Positions 7,544 through 15,328 of a DNA stretch of 64,000 nt are shown here, one piece after another. The notes below the pieces were generated by a model. That model worked only from the letters and a program-made list of their open reading frames with translations. It did not search any database and was not told where the DNA came from. The first letter of the stretch is position 1. Each line of letters opens with the position of its first letter. The stretch lies in contig CAYZMS010000014.1 in assembly GCA_964479625.1 (NCBI GenBank), forward strand, positions 1 to 64,000. The letters run 5' to 3'. The stretch is from CAYZMS01 sp964479625 (GTDB lineage Bacteria > Bacteroidota > Bacteroidia > Chitinophagales > Saprospiraceae). The translations under genes were made by a program, and so were the position numbers.

Positions 7544-10420
7544 ATGAACCCTTTTGCCATCACTGACCAATTCAGTACTAGACATATCGGCCCAAATGAA
7601 GCCGAACTACAAAGCATGCTTGATCGGATTGGGGTCTCCAGTCTGGATCAACTCATCGATGAAACGGTACCGAGCGGTATTCGAATGCAACGAGAGTTGA
7701 ACGTACCTGGAGCCTTGTCCGAATTCGAGTATTTGCAACTCATCCGGGAAATCGGATCGAAAAACAAGGTTTTCCGTTCCTATATCGGGCAGGGGTATAA
7801 TGACACTATTACCCCTTCTGTTATCCGAAGGAATATTTTCGAAAACCCAGGCTGGTATACCCAATATACCCCATACCAGGCGGAGATTGCGCAAGGGCGC
7901 CTGGAGGCCTTACTGAATTTCCAGACTATGGTGAGTGACCTCACTGGCTTACCTATTGCCAATGCTTCCCTACTGGATGAAGGTACTGCAGCAGCGGAAG
8001 CCATGAGTATGTTTTTCGATCAAAAGAACAGACGCAACAAAGGCGAAGCCATCAGCCGATTCCTGGTTTCGGATAAAGTTTTACCTCAGACGATAGACAT
8101 CCTTTGTACCCGGGCAGAACCGCTGGGTATTGAAGTTGACGTTCAGCCTGTGGGGGATTTTATACTGGATGATTCTGTTTTTGGAATGCTCCTGCAGTAT
8201 CCCGCAAAAGATGGAGCAGTAGAGGATTACCGGGCCCTGACCACCCAAGCCAACGAAAAGAATATATACGTTACGGTAGCGGCAGATATACTGAGTCTGG
8301 CCCTATTAACGCCTCCCGGCGAATGGGGTGCGGACGCGGTAGTTGGAAATACCCAACGCTTCGGCGTGCCCATGGGCTATGGCGGGCCCCATGCCGCTTT
8401 CTTTGCGACAAAAGACGAGTTTAAACGCCAGATCCCCGGTAGGATCATCGGCATAAGCCAGGATCGTTTGGGTAACAAGGGGCTGCGTATGGCCCTACAG
8501 ACCCGCGAACAACACATTCGCCGGGAAAAGGCAACCTCGAATATCTGTACTGCCCAAGCATTACTGGCTATCATGGCAGGGATGTATGCGGCCTATCACG
8601 GCCCAAAGGGAGTTGAGGCCATTGCGCGTAGGGTCCATGGTTTGACCAGAACCCTTGCCGAGCATCTTTCGACCCTTGGCTTTTTACAAACGAATACCCA
8701 TTTTTTTGATACGCTTCACATCCAGGTAGATGCAGATCTGCGGGACCGTATTCAAAAAGCTGCCTTAAAGCGAGAAATTAACCTGCTTTTTGTGGAATCC
8801 GGGGTGCAGGTCAGCCTGGACGAAACAGTCACTATTAAGGATCTGGCAGACTTGCTGGAACTGTTCGCAGAAGTGAAGAGACAACCCACTCCCGCTTTGG
8901 AAAGCATGCCGGAGAGCTTACAATTGCCCGAGGCATTGACGCGGGAAAGTGCTTATCTGACCCACCCGGTATTCAATAACTACCACACGGAAACGTCCAT
9001 GATGCGCTATATCAAGCGCCTGGAAAACAAGGACCTGTCTTTAACGCACTCCATGATCGCTCTTGGTTCCTGCACCATGAAGCTGAATGCGGCTACCCAG
9101 CTGATTCCGGTCAGTATGGCAGAATTTGCAAATATACACCCCTTTGCCCCACTGGATCAAACCAAAGGGTATCAGCAGATCTTTGAAGAATTGGAGGCCT
9201 GGTTAAGCGATATTACCGGCTTTGCCGCCTGTTCGCTTCAGCCCAACTCCGGCGCACAGGGCGAATATTCCGGTTTACTGACCATCCGGGCATACCATAA
9301 AGCCAATGGTGATGATCATCGGACCATTGCTTTGATCCCGAGCTCAGCACACGGTACTAATCCTGCCAGTGCGGTGATGGCGGGGATGAAGGTAGTCGTT
9401 GTCGAATGCGATGAACAGGGGAATATCGATCTGGAAGATCTGAAAGTGAAAGCAGAACAACATAGCGAGAACCTGGCGGCCCTTATGGTCACCTACCCTT
9501 CCACACACGGGGTATTTGAAGCAGAGATCAAGGAAATTTGCGGGATTATTCACCAGCATGGAGGGAAGGTGTACATGGACGGTGCAAATATGAATGCTCA
9601 GGTTGGGCTTACCAGCCCAGGCCTGATCGAGGCAGATGTTTGCCACCTGAATCTGCATAAGACTTTTGCTATTCCCCACGGTGGGGGCGGACCCGGCATG
9701 GGGCCCATCTGTGTGAACGAAAGTTTGAAGCCCTTTTTACCCAAGCATTCACTGGTGAAAACAGGTGGCGCGCAGGGCATCAGGGCCGTTTCTTCTGCTC
9801 CCTGGGGTAGTGCCAGCATCTTGTTGATCAGCTACGCCTATATTCGAATGCTGGGTAAACAAGGACTGACCGATTCAACAAAATTCGCCATTCTAAATGC
9901 CAATTATATTAAGGCCCGGCTAGAGGAGGCCTTTGAAGTATTGTATGTGGGCGAGAATGGTCGTTCTGCCCACGAATTGATCCTGGACCTGCGTCCTTTC
10001 AAAAGCCTGGTTAGTGCAGAGGATGTAGCAAAACGCCTGGTCGACTATAGCTTTCACGCACCTACCTTATCTTTCCCGGTTGCCGGGACTATAATGATCG
10101 AACCGACCGAAAGTGAAAACCTGGCAGAGTTGGATCGCTTTTGTGAGGCTATGCTCCAAATTCGAAAAGAGATCGATGAGATCGCAAGCGGGGAAGCGGA
10201 TGTGGAACAGAATGTTCTCAAAATGGCCCCACACCCCGTTCAATTAGTAACGGCCGATACCTGGGCACTACCCTATGGACGGGAGAAAGCGGCTTATCCA
10301 CTGCCCTATTTGAAAGATGGGTTTAAATTCTGGGTCTATGTCGCGCGAGTGGATAATGCCTACGGCGACCGGAACCTGGTCTGTACTTGTCCGCCCATAG
10401 AAGCTTATCAGGAAGCGTAG
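7544..10420 (+). CDS. gcvP: Glycine dehydrogenase (decarboxylating), P protein of the glycine cleavage system
   Basis: 958 residues, the normal length of the single-chain form in which the two halves found separately in Bacillus are fused. The P protein decarboxylates glycine and passes the aminomethyl group to the lipoyl arm of GcvH. The N-terminus RHIGPNE, the glycine-rich SAHGTNPASA region and the pyridoxal-phosphate lysine in NLHKTFAIPHGGGGPGMGP (about K706) are all present. The start was set at the ATG at 7544 rather than the TTG two codons earlier. The partner gcvT lies about 18 kb away at 28756-29859; gcvH was not seen in the window. The gene appears monocistronic, with its own upstream promoter and a hairpin just after the stop. 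Confidence 0.97.
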   Translation: MNPFAITDQFSTRHIGPNEAELQSMLDRIGVSSLDQLIDETVPSGIRMQRELNVPGALSEFEYLQLIREIGSKNKVFRSYIGQGYNDTITPSVIRRNIFENPGWYTQYTPYQAEIAQGRLEALLNFQTMVSDLTGLPIANASLLDEGTAAAEAMSMFFDQKNRRNKGEAISRFLVSDKVLPQTIDILCTRAEPLGIEVDVQPVGDFILDDSVFGMLLQYPAKDGAVEDYRALTTQANEKNIYVTVAADILSLALLTPPGEWGADAVVGNTQRFGVPMGYGGPHAAFFATKDEFKRQIPGRIIGISQDRLGNKGLRMALQTREQHIRREKATSNICTAQALLAIMAGMYAAYHGPKGVEAIARRVHGLTRTLAEHLSTLGFLQTNTHFFDTLHIQVDADLRDRIQKAALKREINLLFVESGVQVSLDETVTIKDLADLLELFAEVKRQPTPALESMPESLQLPEALTRESAYLTHPVFNNYHTETSMMRYIKRLENKDLSLTHSMIALGSCTMKLNAATQLIPVSMAEFANIHPFAPLDQTKGYQQIFEELEAWLSDITGFAACSLQPNSGAQGEYSGLLTIRAYHKANGDDHRTIALIPSSAHGTNPASAVMAGMKVVVVECDEQGNIDLEDLKVKAEQHSENLAALMVTYPSTHGVFEAEIKEICGIIHQHGGKVYMDGANMNAQVGLTSPGLIEADVCHLNLHKTFAIPHGGGGPGMGPICVNESLKPFLPKHSLVKTGGAQGIRAVSSAPWGSASILLISYAYIRMLGKQGLTDSTKFAILNANYIKARLEEAFEVLYVGENGRSAHELILDLRPFKSLVSAEDVAKRLVDYSFHAPTLSFPVAGTIMIEPTESENLAELDRFCEAMLQIRKEIDEIASGEADVEQNVLKMAPHPVQLVTADTWALPYGREKAAYPLPYLKDGFKFWVYVARVDNAYGDRNLVCTCPPIEAYQEA

Positions 10421-10449
10421 ATAGATTTGAATGCTTAAATAAATAGTGG

Positions 10450-10488
10450 AAAGAGGCGATCTCCATAGTCTTTGGGAAAGCCTCTTTT
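10450..10488. terminator. Terminator-like hairpin after gcvP
   Basis: AAAGAGGC (10450-10457) pairs with GCCTCTTT (10480-10487), followed by further T on the + strand. It sits 30 bp after the gcvP stop and ends at the stop codon of the opposing toxin-like frame, so it may serve both directions. Confidence 0.5.
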
Positions 10489-10805
10489 CAACTTCTATCC
10501 CTATTTCCCCTGGGAATACGGACGTGCTTTTTACGGTAATTCTCGATGTATTCATTTTCAATCTCTCGGGCGCGGCGATTGCCGGGGATGTCGGAGACCA
10601 GCACACGGGCGAAGAAGCGTGCCCAGGCTACAAGAGAGTTGTAGAGAGAAATCTGGCGGCTGGCCCGTGGAGAGGAACCGTCGGTTCGAAGCTTATCTTT
10701 GGAGATGCTGTACTTGTACACGTCATTGTCTTTTCGGTCTCGGATTTCATAGAGGTGGTTGGGGCACAGGTTCCGTCGGGAATTGCTATGGGGTGGTTTA
10801 GGCAT
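10488..10805 (-). CDS. Orphan polymorphic-toxin-like C-terminal domain (possible GIY-YIG-type nuclease)
   Basis: 105 residues with a composition typical of a real protein. The pattern LYEI-x8-YKYSIS (about residues 18-35) resembles the spaced GIY...YIG motif. Downstream come DGSSPRA, a WARFFARVL helix, IPGNRRAREIENEYIENY with a candidate catalytic glutamate, and a final PRGN asparagine. From memory, similar modules occur as C-terminal tips of RHS-type toxins in related bacteria; I could not check this. No RHS or delivery domain is attached, so this would be an orphan tip. The frame remains open upstream of the ATG for about 30 codons, to a TAG inside the DUF4240 region, so the true start is uncertain. 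The start ATG overlaps a TAA of a third frame (ATGCCTAA), which could be the original end of the DUF4240 gene. No separate immunity gene lies downstream. Confidence 0.6.
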   Translation of the reverse strand: MPKPPHSNSRRNLCPNHLYEIRDRKDNDVYKYSISKDKLRTDGSSPRASRQISLYNSLVAWARFFARVLVSDIPGNRRAREIENEYIENYRKKHVRIPRGNRDRS

Positions 10806-11421
10806 CGGGAACGGGCGTTTTCCCGATAGCCATGCAGTCGGTCCAGCAGGGAGTCTTCCCAGCCTTCGGCATTGCTAAATGTCTCATAACTTATTGCGGG
10901 GTAGTAATCAAAGGGTTTTCCTGTTTTGCGCTCGTAGGCTTTTTCGGCCAGGGAAAGCAAGGGTTCGAAGGCATACCCCTCGGGCATACTCAAAGGGTCA
11001 TTCAAAATGGACTCGTAATAGGTTTTTCCGTTGGCAACCATGCAAGCCCGGGCATACAGAAAAAAATCAGGGGAAAAATAGCCTTCACCTGGAGCATCTT
11101 CACCCAGCTGATCGGCATAAATGCGTTTGTCCAGGGCGAACAATTTTTCTGCCAGAATATCGTGGAATCGATAAATGGCAGCTTCCTCCTGGCTACTCAG
11201 AAAGGCAATAGCCGGCTCCAACACCGCTTCATTATTTTCCTCCTCCTTCGACCAGTCCAGCAGAGCAATAACCCGCCAGAAGTTGGCATCCGTAAAAGCC
11301 TGCCCCTGGCCTTCCGCCGGAACTACGCGGATCTCCACCCCTGCATTGGGGTAAATTGCTCCTGCAGTTTCTGAAGAAAACGTGCACCCAGTTCTCGTAT
11401 GTTAAATCGGAGGATCTTCAT
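10628..11421 (-). pseudogene. DUF4240 domain protein, reading frame broken at least once
   Basis: The protein would begin MKILRFNIREL at the ATG at 11421 and run in one frame to about 11345. There, a CCCC run puts the continuation (NAGVEIRVVPAEG) into another frame; one extra C would join the two smoothly. The body from 11338 downward carries the DUF4240 features: FWRVIALLDW, the FHDILAEKLFALDKRIYA helix, then DFFLYARACMVANGKTYYE and DPLSMP. After about 10820 the translation becomes Ser/Thr/Pro-rich and off-frame in character. One surplus base near the CGGGAAAA run would instead end the protein at a TAA at 10798-10800. The molecular function of DUF4240 is unknown. Either it is a decayed gene or there are two homopolymer errors. 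It lies next to, and overlaps, the toxin-like frame. Confidence 0.7.
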
Positions 11422-11560
11422 AAATGGCTTTTCCACTTGAAATATACGTGAAAAATATATGGGATGCAGGGCATGGAAGATCCCATTTTGGGCGGAAAGC
11501 GGTAGCAGATCAGGCCAAGGGGAGAATTTTTTATTTGCATAACGTAAAAATAAGTTATAT

Positions 11561-11595
11561 ATTGCAATCAAGCGCTAAATGGCGTTTTTTGCAAT
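11561..11595 (+). promoter_or_regulatory. Candidate operator upstream of the BlaI-type repressor
   Basis: ATTGCAA (11561-11567) and TTGCAAT (11589-11595) form an inverted repeat with 28 bp between centres, ending 15 bp before the blaI-type ATG at 11611. BlaI-family repressors bind dyads near their own promoter, so this is a plausible autoregulatory site. The sequence does not match the classical TACA-TGTA half-sites. Confidence 0.35.
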
Positions 11596-11610
11596 TTTAA
11601 TTCGGACCAT

Positions 11611-11997
11611 ATGCAACGATTGACCAAAGCAGAAGAAGAGATCATGCAGATCATTTGGGAGTTGGGCCCATGTTTGGTGGCGGATATTCGCGATTATATT
11701 GAAAAACAGCAGGGCAGGGAACGTCCACCTCACAGTTCGGTTTCGACCATTGTACGGGTGTTGGAAAAAAAGGGCTTCCTGGATCACAAGGCATATGGGC
11801 GCACCTATGAGTATTTCCCAAAGGTGAGCAAAGAGGAATATTCTTCGCGTAGTATCAATAAGCTGGTGAATGATTATTTCGAGGGCTCTCCCAATCGCTT
11901 GGTCTCTTTTTTACTCAAAAGGGAAGATCTGAGCCTGGAAGATTTAAACCAAATGATCAACCGCCTGGAAGAAGGCGACAAAAAGTCGGAAGCATGA
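11611..11997 (+). CDS. BlaI/MecI/CopY-family transcriptional repressor
   Basis: 128 residues, the usual family length. An N-terminal winged helix (LTKAEEEIMQIIWELGPCLVADIRDYI, then SSVSTIVRVLEKKGFLDHKAYGRTYEYFP) binds DNA, and a C-terminal helical part dimerises and is cleaved on induction in characterised members. Its last four bases overlap the start of the M56 gene (ATGA), the standard sign of translational coupling in BlaI-BlaR1-type pairs. In Bacteroidota such pairs often regulate genes other than beta-lactamases, and no beta-lactamase lies nearby, so the regulated target is unknown beyond probable autoregulation. Confidence 0.92.
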   Translation: MQRLTKAEEEIMQIIWELGPCLVADIRDYIEKQQGRERPPHSSVSTIVRVLEKKGFLDHKAYGRTYEYFPKVSKEEYSSRSINKLVNDYFEGSPNRLVSFLLKREDLSLEDLNQMINRLEEGDKKSEA

Positions 11998-14618
11998 TCA
12001 ACTATCTACTTGCATTGTCTGCCTGCTGGCTGGGTTTTTATCTGTTGTACGCGGGCCTGTTGAGCCGGACGACCTTTTTCAAGGCTAATCGTTTGTATTT
12101 GCTGGGTACCTTCACCGGGAGTTTTTTCATTCCGCTTCTACCCAGACCTGAGTTTTTGGCCCCGGTCCAACAGCCTCAGGCCATACCCGTTCGCTTTGTC
12201 GAGTCGGGGCAAGAGGCCATTTTCATCCTGGCTGATGAAGCTGGTGCACCCTGGTGGCAATCTATCCCCTGGATGGAGGTCATTTATATTCTTGGGGCTA
12301 CTGTTGCCCTGGCCTGGACCATCTATAATGCCCGAAAACTGTTCTGGGAATATCAAAAAGGCACTAAAACAAGTTTTCCCGACTATACTCTGGTGCGCCG
12401 TTTTGGTTTGGGTACGCCCTTTTCCTTTTTCCGTTGGTTGTTTTGGGACCGGGCTCAAGAAATGGAGAGTGAAGAGGCCCGACAGATGCTAACCCATGAA
12501 GAAGCACATATCCGGCTTGGGCATAGTTATGATATCATCCTGCTCGAACTGGCAGGGGTGGTCTTCTGGTTCCACCCTTTGGTTTATCTCTATCGGCACG
12601 CGTTGCGCTCCGTGCATGAATACCAGGCTGACGCCCAAGTGCTGCAACATACTTCCAGAATGCAATATGGCCAATTGCTGATACGTCAGGCCCTACTTGG
12701 CATGCCGGGGCTGGCAAACCATTTTAATCGTTCACAACTTAAAAAACGCATATTTATGATGACCCAAGGAAAAACCCCCAAACGGGTACTACGCCGCTAT
12801 TGGCTATTACTGCCGGTTATGGCTGGACTGGTCGTCCTTTTTTCGAATAATCGAATAACGGCCGCAGAGAATAATACTTCCATGAAGGTTGCCACGGATA
12901 CTATCCCAAATCGGGCCGGTCAGGATGAAATCTTCAAAGTAGTAGAACAAATGCCCCTTTTCCCTGGCTGTGAAGAAGCCGGTGACACCCCCGAAGAGGT
13001 GAAAGCCTGCGCTAACAAGCGCATGCTGGAATTTATTTATTCGAATATCCAATATCCCGAAACCGCCAGGAAAAAGGATATTGAAGGGGCGGTGGTCATC
13101 TCTTTCATTGTCGAAAAAGACGGTTCGCTTTCAAATGCTGAAATCGTACGGGAAATTGGCGGTGGTTGCGGAGAGGAAGCCCTGCGGGTAGTCAATAAAA
13201 TGATTGAGGCAGGAAGGTGGACCCCAGGTATGCAGCGCGGCCGGGCAGTCCGTGTACAGTTCAACTTGCCGGTTCGCTTTAGGATAGGGGAACGTGCTGC
13301 CCAGGAAGAAGCCGTACCTACTATCACGGGCTATGAATCAGAAGGAAAAGAGAAGAGTAAGGAAAAACCTACCACCCAATCGTATAAACCGGATCTTTCA
13401 AAAGGGGAGGTCTTTAAAGTAGTGGAACAGATGCCTTTGTTCCCCGGCTGTGAAGAGCAGGGAGGTACAAAAGAAGAGATAAGAGCCTGTGCTAACTCAA
13501 AAATGCTGGAATTCGTTTATTCGAATATCCAATATCCCGAAACCGCCAGGAAAAAGGATATTGAAGGGACGGTGGTCATCTCTTTCATTGTCGAAAAAGA
13601 CGGTTCGCTTTCAAATGCTGAAATCGTACGGGAAATTGGCGGTGGTTGCGGAGAGGAAGCCCTGCGGGTAGTCAATCAGATGAACGAAGCCGGTCAATGG
13701 AGGCCGGGTCTGCAAAGAGGGCAACCCGTTCGGGTGCAATTCAACCTACCGGTGAGATACAAGCTTCAAGCTGAAAGTCCGAAAAGGAGTGAGCAATTCT
13801 CCAAACCACTATTCCCCGGAGTAGTGGAAAATGGCGAAGAAACCGTCACGGAGTCCATGCTGGCTACTTCTCGTAAACGCATGCTGGAGTACATCTACAA
13901 AAATATCAAATACCCTGCTGAAGCCCGGAAGGCAGGCGAGCAAGGACTGGTTTACGCCTACATCAAGATCAATGAAAAAGGCGCCATGAATTCCAAAGTG
14001 GTAGTTTCTGAACAGTTGAAAGAGAGTGTGCTTTCGATGGAAGTACTGCGGGTAATTAACGAAATGCCTCAAAAAGGCTGGACCCCGGCCATGGAGGATG
14101 GTAAACCGGTATTGAGCGAGTTGATCCTCCCTGTTAAATTCAAACTGGATGGAGCTCCCGAGCTGGAAGAAAAGGTGGTCGAAGGAGCGGAGCCTGCAGT
14201 GGTTGTTACCGGATACGGAACTGTTTCCGGAAAGGTGCCGGATGAGCAAATCGACGAAGCCAAACTTATCCGGGATATTAAACCTCTGTTCGAAAATGAC
14301 CCAAAAGGACAACTGGGTCCCATTGACGTTAAAGAAAATCAGATCACAGATCGTCAGGGTTTTGTTCTGTTGAAAGACCTAGAGGTTATGCCCAATCCTG
14401 GAAATGGGGTTTTTCGGGTCAGCTTTGAAGGAGGGGGTGCTCCTACGGAAATCCGAATTTTTGACAACAGGGGACAACTGGTCAAAAGTCAGGCTGTAGG
14501 TGCGGCTATCGGCCTGCGAACAGTGGAACTTAGCCTGGTAAACCAGGCGGCTGGGGCTTATTATCTGGTTTTGCATCAGCCAGGTCAGAGACTAATCCAG
14601 CAGATTATACTTCAATAA
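11994..14618 (+). CDS. M56 (BlaR1-type) membrane metallopeptidase with three TonB-like domains and a T9SS C-terminal tail
   Basis: 874 residues. The N-terminal 290 residues form the BlaR1/MecR1 membrane peptidase with several membrane helices. The zinc motif HEEAH is at about residues 168-172 (THEEAHIRLGHS), and a further membrane helix follows near 270. Three TonB C-terminal-type modules follow (about 340-430, 500-590 and 628-712). The first two are nearly identical, and each is preceded by the same EVF/EIFKVVEQMPLFPGCEE lead-in. The last about 80 residues (VMPNPGNGVFRVSF, then IRIFDNRGQLVKSQ) look like a T9SS type A sorting domain, unusual on a membrane-inserted protein. It probably senses an envelope signal and cleaves the partner repressor; TonB-like modules on M56 proteins are known in Bacteroidota. 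Confidence 0.88.
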   Translation: MINYLLALSACWLGFYLLYAGLLSRTTFFKANRLYLLGTFTGSFFIPLLPRPEFLAPVQQPQAIPVRFVESGQEAIFILADEAGAPWWQSIPWMEVIYILGATVALAWTIYNARKLFWEYQKGTKTSFPDYTLVRRFGLGTPFSFFRWLFWDRAQEMESEEARQMLTHEEAHIRLGHSYDIILLELAGVVFWFHPLVYLYRHALRSVHEYQADAQVLQHTSRMQYGQLLIRQALLGMPGLANHFNRSQLKKRIFMMTQGKTPKRVLRRYWLLLPVMAGLVVLFSNNRITAAENNTSMKVATDTIPNRAGQDEIFKVVEQMPLFPGCEEAGDTPEEVKACANKRMLEFIYSNIQYPETARKKDIEGAVVISFIVEKDGSLSNAEIVREIGGGCGEEALRVVNKMIEAGRWTPGMQRGRAVRVQFNLPVRFRIGERAAQEEAVPTITGYESEGKEKSKEKPTTQSYKPDLSKGEVFKVVEQMPLFPGCEEQGGTKEEIRACANSKMLEFVYSNIQYPETARKKDIEGTVVISFIVEKDGSLSNAEIVREIGGGCGEEALRVVNQMNEAGQWRPGLQRGQPVRVQFNLPVRYKLQAESPKRSEQFSKPLFPGVVENGEETVTESMLATSRKRMLEYIYKNIKYPAEARKAGEQGLVYAYIKINEKGAMNSKVVVSEQLKESVLSMEVLRVINEMPQKGWTPAMEDGKPVLSELILPVKFKLDGAPELEEKVVEGAEPAVVVTGYGTVSGKVPDEQIDEAKLIRDIKPLFENDPKGQLGPIDVKENQITDRQGFVLLKDLEVMPNPGNGVFRVSFEGGGAPTEIRIFDNRGQLVKSQAVGAAIGLRTVELSLVNQAAGAYYLVLHQPGQRLIQQIILQ
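13036..13196 (+). repeat. Internal direct repeat, copy 1 (within the M56 gene)
   Basis: 161 bp that recur exactly 480 bp (160 codons) downstream at 13516-13676 with a single mismatch (G at 13089 versus A at 13569). Sequence outside the block is clearly less conserved, so either a very recent duplication or gene conversion has homogenised the core of TonB-like domains 1 and 2. Confidence 0.9.
13516..13676 (+). repeat. Internal direct repeat, copy 2 (within the M56 gene)
   Basis: Second copy of the block at 13036-13196, with one mismatch in 161 bp. It encodes the core of the second TonB-like domain, from the YSNIQYPETARKKDIEG segment to the EEALRVVN segment. The period of 480 bp keeps the frame. 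Confidence 0.9.
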
Positions 14619-14639
14619 CGATTTTTAATTAAGGGCAGA

Positions 14640-14672
14640 GTGCCTCAAGGCGACCTTAGAGCCTTGAGGTAC
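14640..14672. terminator. Terminator between the M56 gene and the charged-protein gene
   Basis: A 12-bp stem (one G-T pair) of GTGCCTCAAGGC (14640-14651) with GCCTTGAGGTAC (14661-14672) and a 9-nt loop, followed by TTCTTTT on the + strand. It lies between two convergent genes and probably ends the blaI-M56 transcript. Confidence 0.75.
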
Positions 14673-14683
14673 TTCTTTTGGTG

Positions 14684-15166
14684 CTAACCAATCTTGGCGG
14701 CTAACTTTTTCCGTTTGGCTTTTAGCTTTTCCATCTCTTTACCAAAGCGCTTTTGGGCTGATTTTTTGCCTTTTTTAGACTTGCGCTTTTTGTACTTCGC
14801 TTTGAGTTTTTCTTCTTTTTTACGGAGCTTTTCCAGCTTTTTAGCCCGCTTATCGGATTGCTCCGAAGAGTCACTAGCCGGTGTTAGCTCTTCTTCCTTT
14901 CCCTTTTTCTCGTTCGGAAGGGCTACTGGGAATGTTACTTGCTCGACAATTGGATCGCTAACGGTCGATACCAGGGCCTCCTCTTTTTCGATACCATCTT
15001 CATCGGTTGAATCCTGCTGTTGGGCTATGATCTGCTGCTCAGCTGCCTCTAACAAGCTGGTACTTTCCTGAATGATCTCCTCGGCTTCTTTTAAAAAGTC
15101 GGGGTTCTTTGATGCATCGGGTTGGGATTCGGACCACTGGTCCTTTTTTTCCTTAGGATCTTCCAT
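14684..15166 (-). CDS. Highly charged lysine/glutamate-rich protein of unknown function
   Basis: 160 residues without a signal peptide or membrane segment. The N-terminal two thirds are acidic and Gln/Ser-rich. The C-terminal 60 residues are a lysine-rich, probably helical or coiled-coil segment (repeated KLKAKYKKRK and KLKAKRKKL blocks). No family was recognised. A basic tail of this kind suggests nucleic-acid or ribosome association, but that is a guess from composition. A well-formed promoter precedes it, which supports expression. Confidence 0.7.
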   Translation of the reverse strand: MEDPKEKKDQWSESQPDASKNPDFLKEAEEIIQESTSLLEAAEQQIIAQQQDSTDEDGIEKEEALVSTVSDPIVEQVTFPVALPNEKKGKEEELTPASDSSEQSDKRAKKLEKLRKKEEKLKAKYKKRKSKKGKKSAQKRFGKEMEKLKAKRKKLAAKIG

Positions 15167-15201
15167 GTTTTTAATTTAAAATTTAATTTACATTTAATTA
15201 A

Positions 15202-15232
15202 CAAATGTACGGCTTTTTGAAATAGAGAGCAA
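15202..15232 (-). promoter_or_regulatory. Promoter of the charged-protein gene
   Basis: Read on the minus strand: TTG (15232-15230), a 20-bp spacer, then TACATTTG (15209-15202), matching TTG-N20-TAnnTTTG. The start codon is about 36 bp downstream. The -7 element overlaps an ACATTT/AAATGT palindrome at 15190-15208. Confidence 0.6.
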
Positions 15233-15328
15233 TAGCCTGGTGGTGGGTGCCTCAAAAGTAAACCCAACTTTCACTATCCTCTTGAATTTTTTGTTTTAGC
15301 AAAGCCGAAATGGCTTTAAGATGCCCTT

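Noticed and set aside
11611..14618. Beta-lactam resistance locus
   Set aside because: BlaI/BlaR1-type regulators are present but no beta-lactamase or special PBP lies next to them; the M56 protein has TonB-like domains instead of a penicillin-sensor domain.
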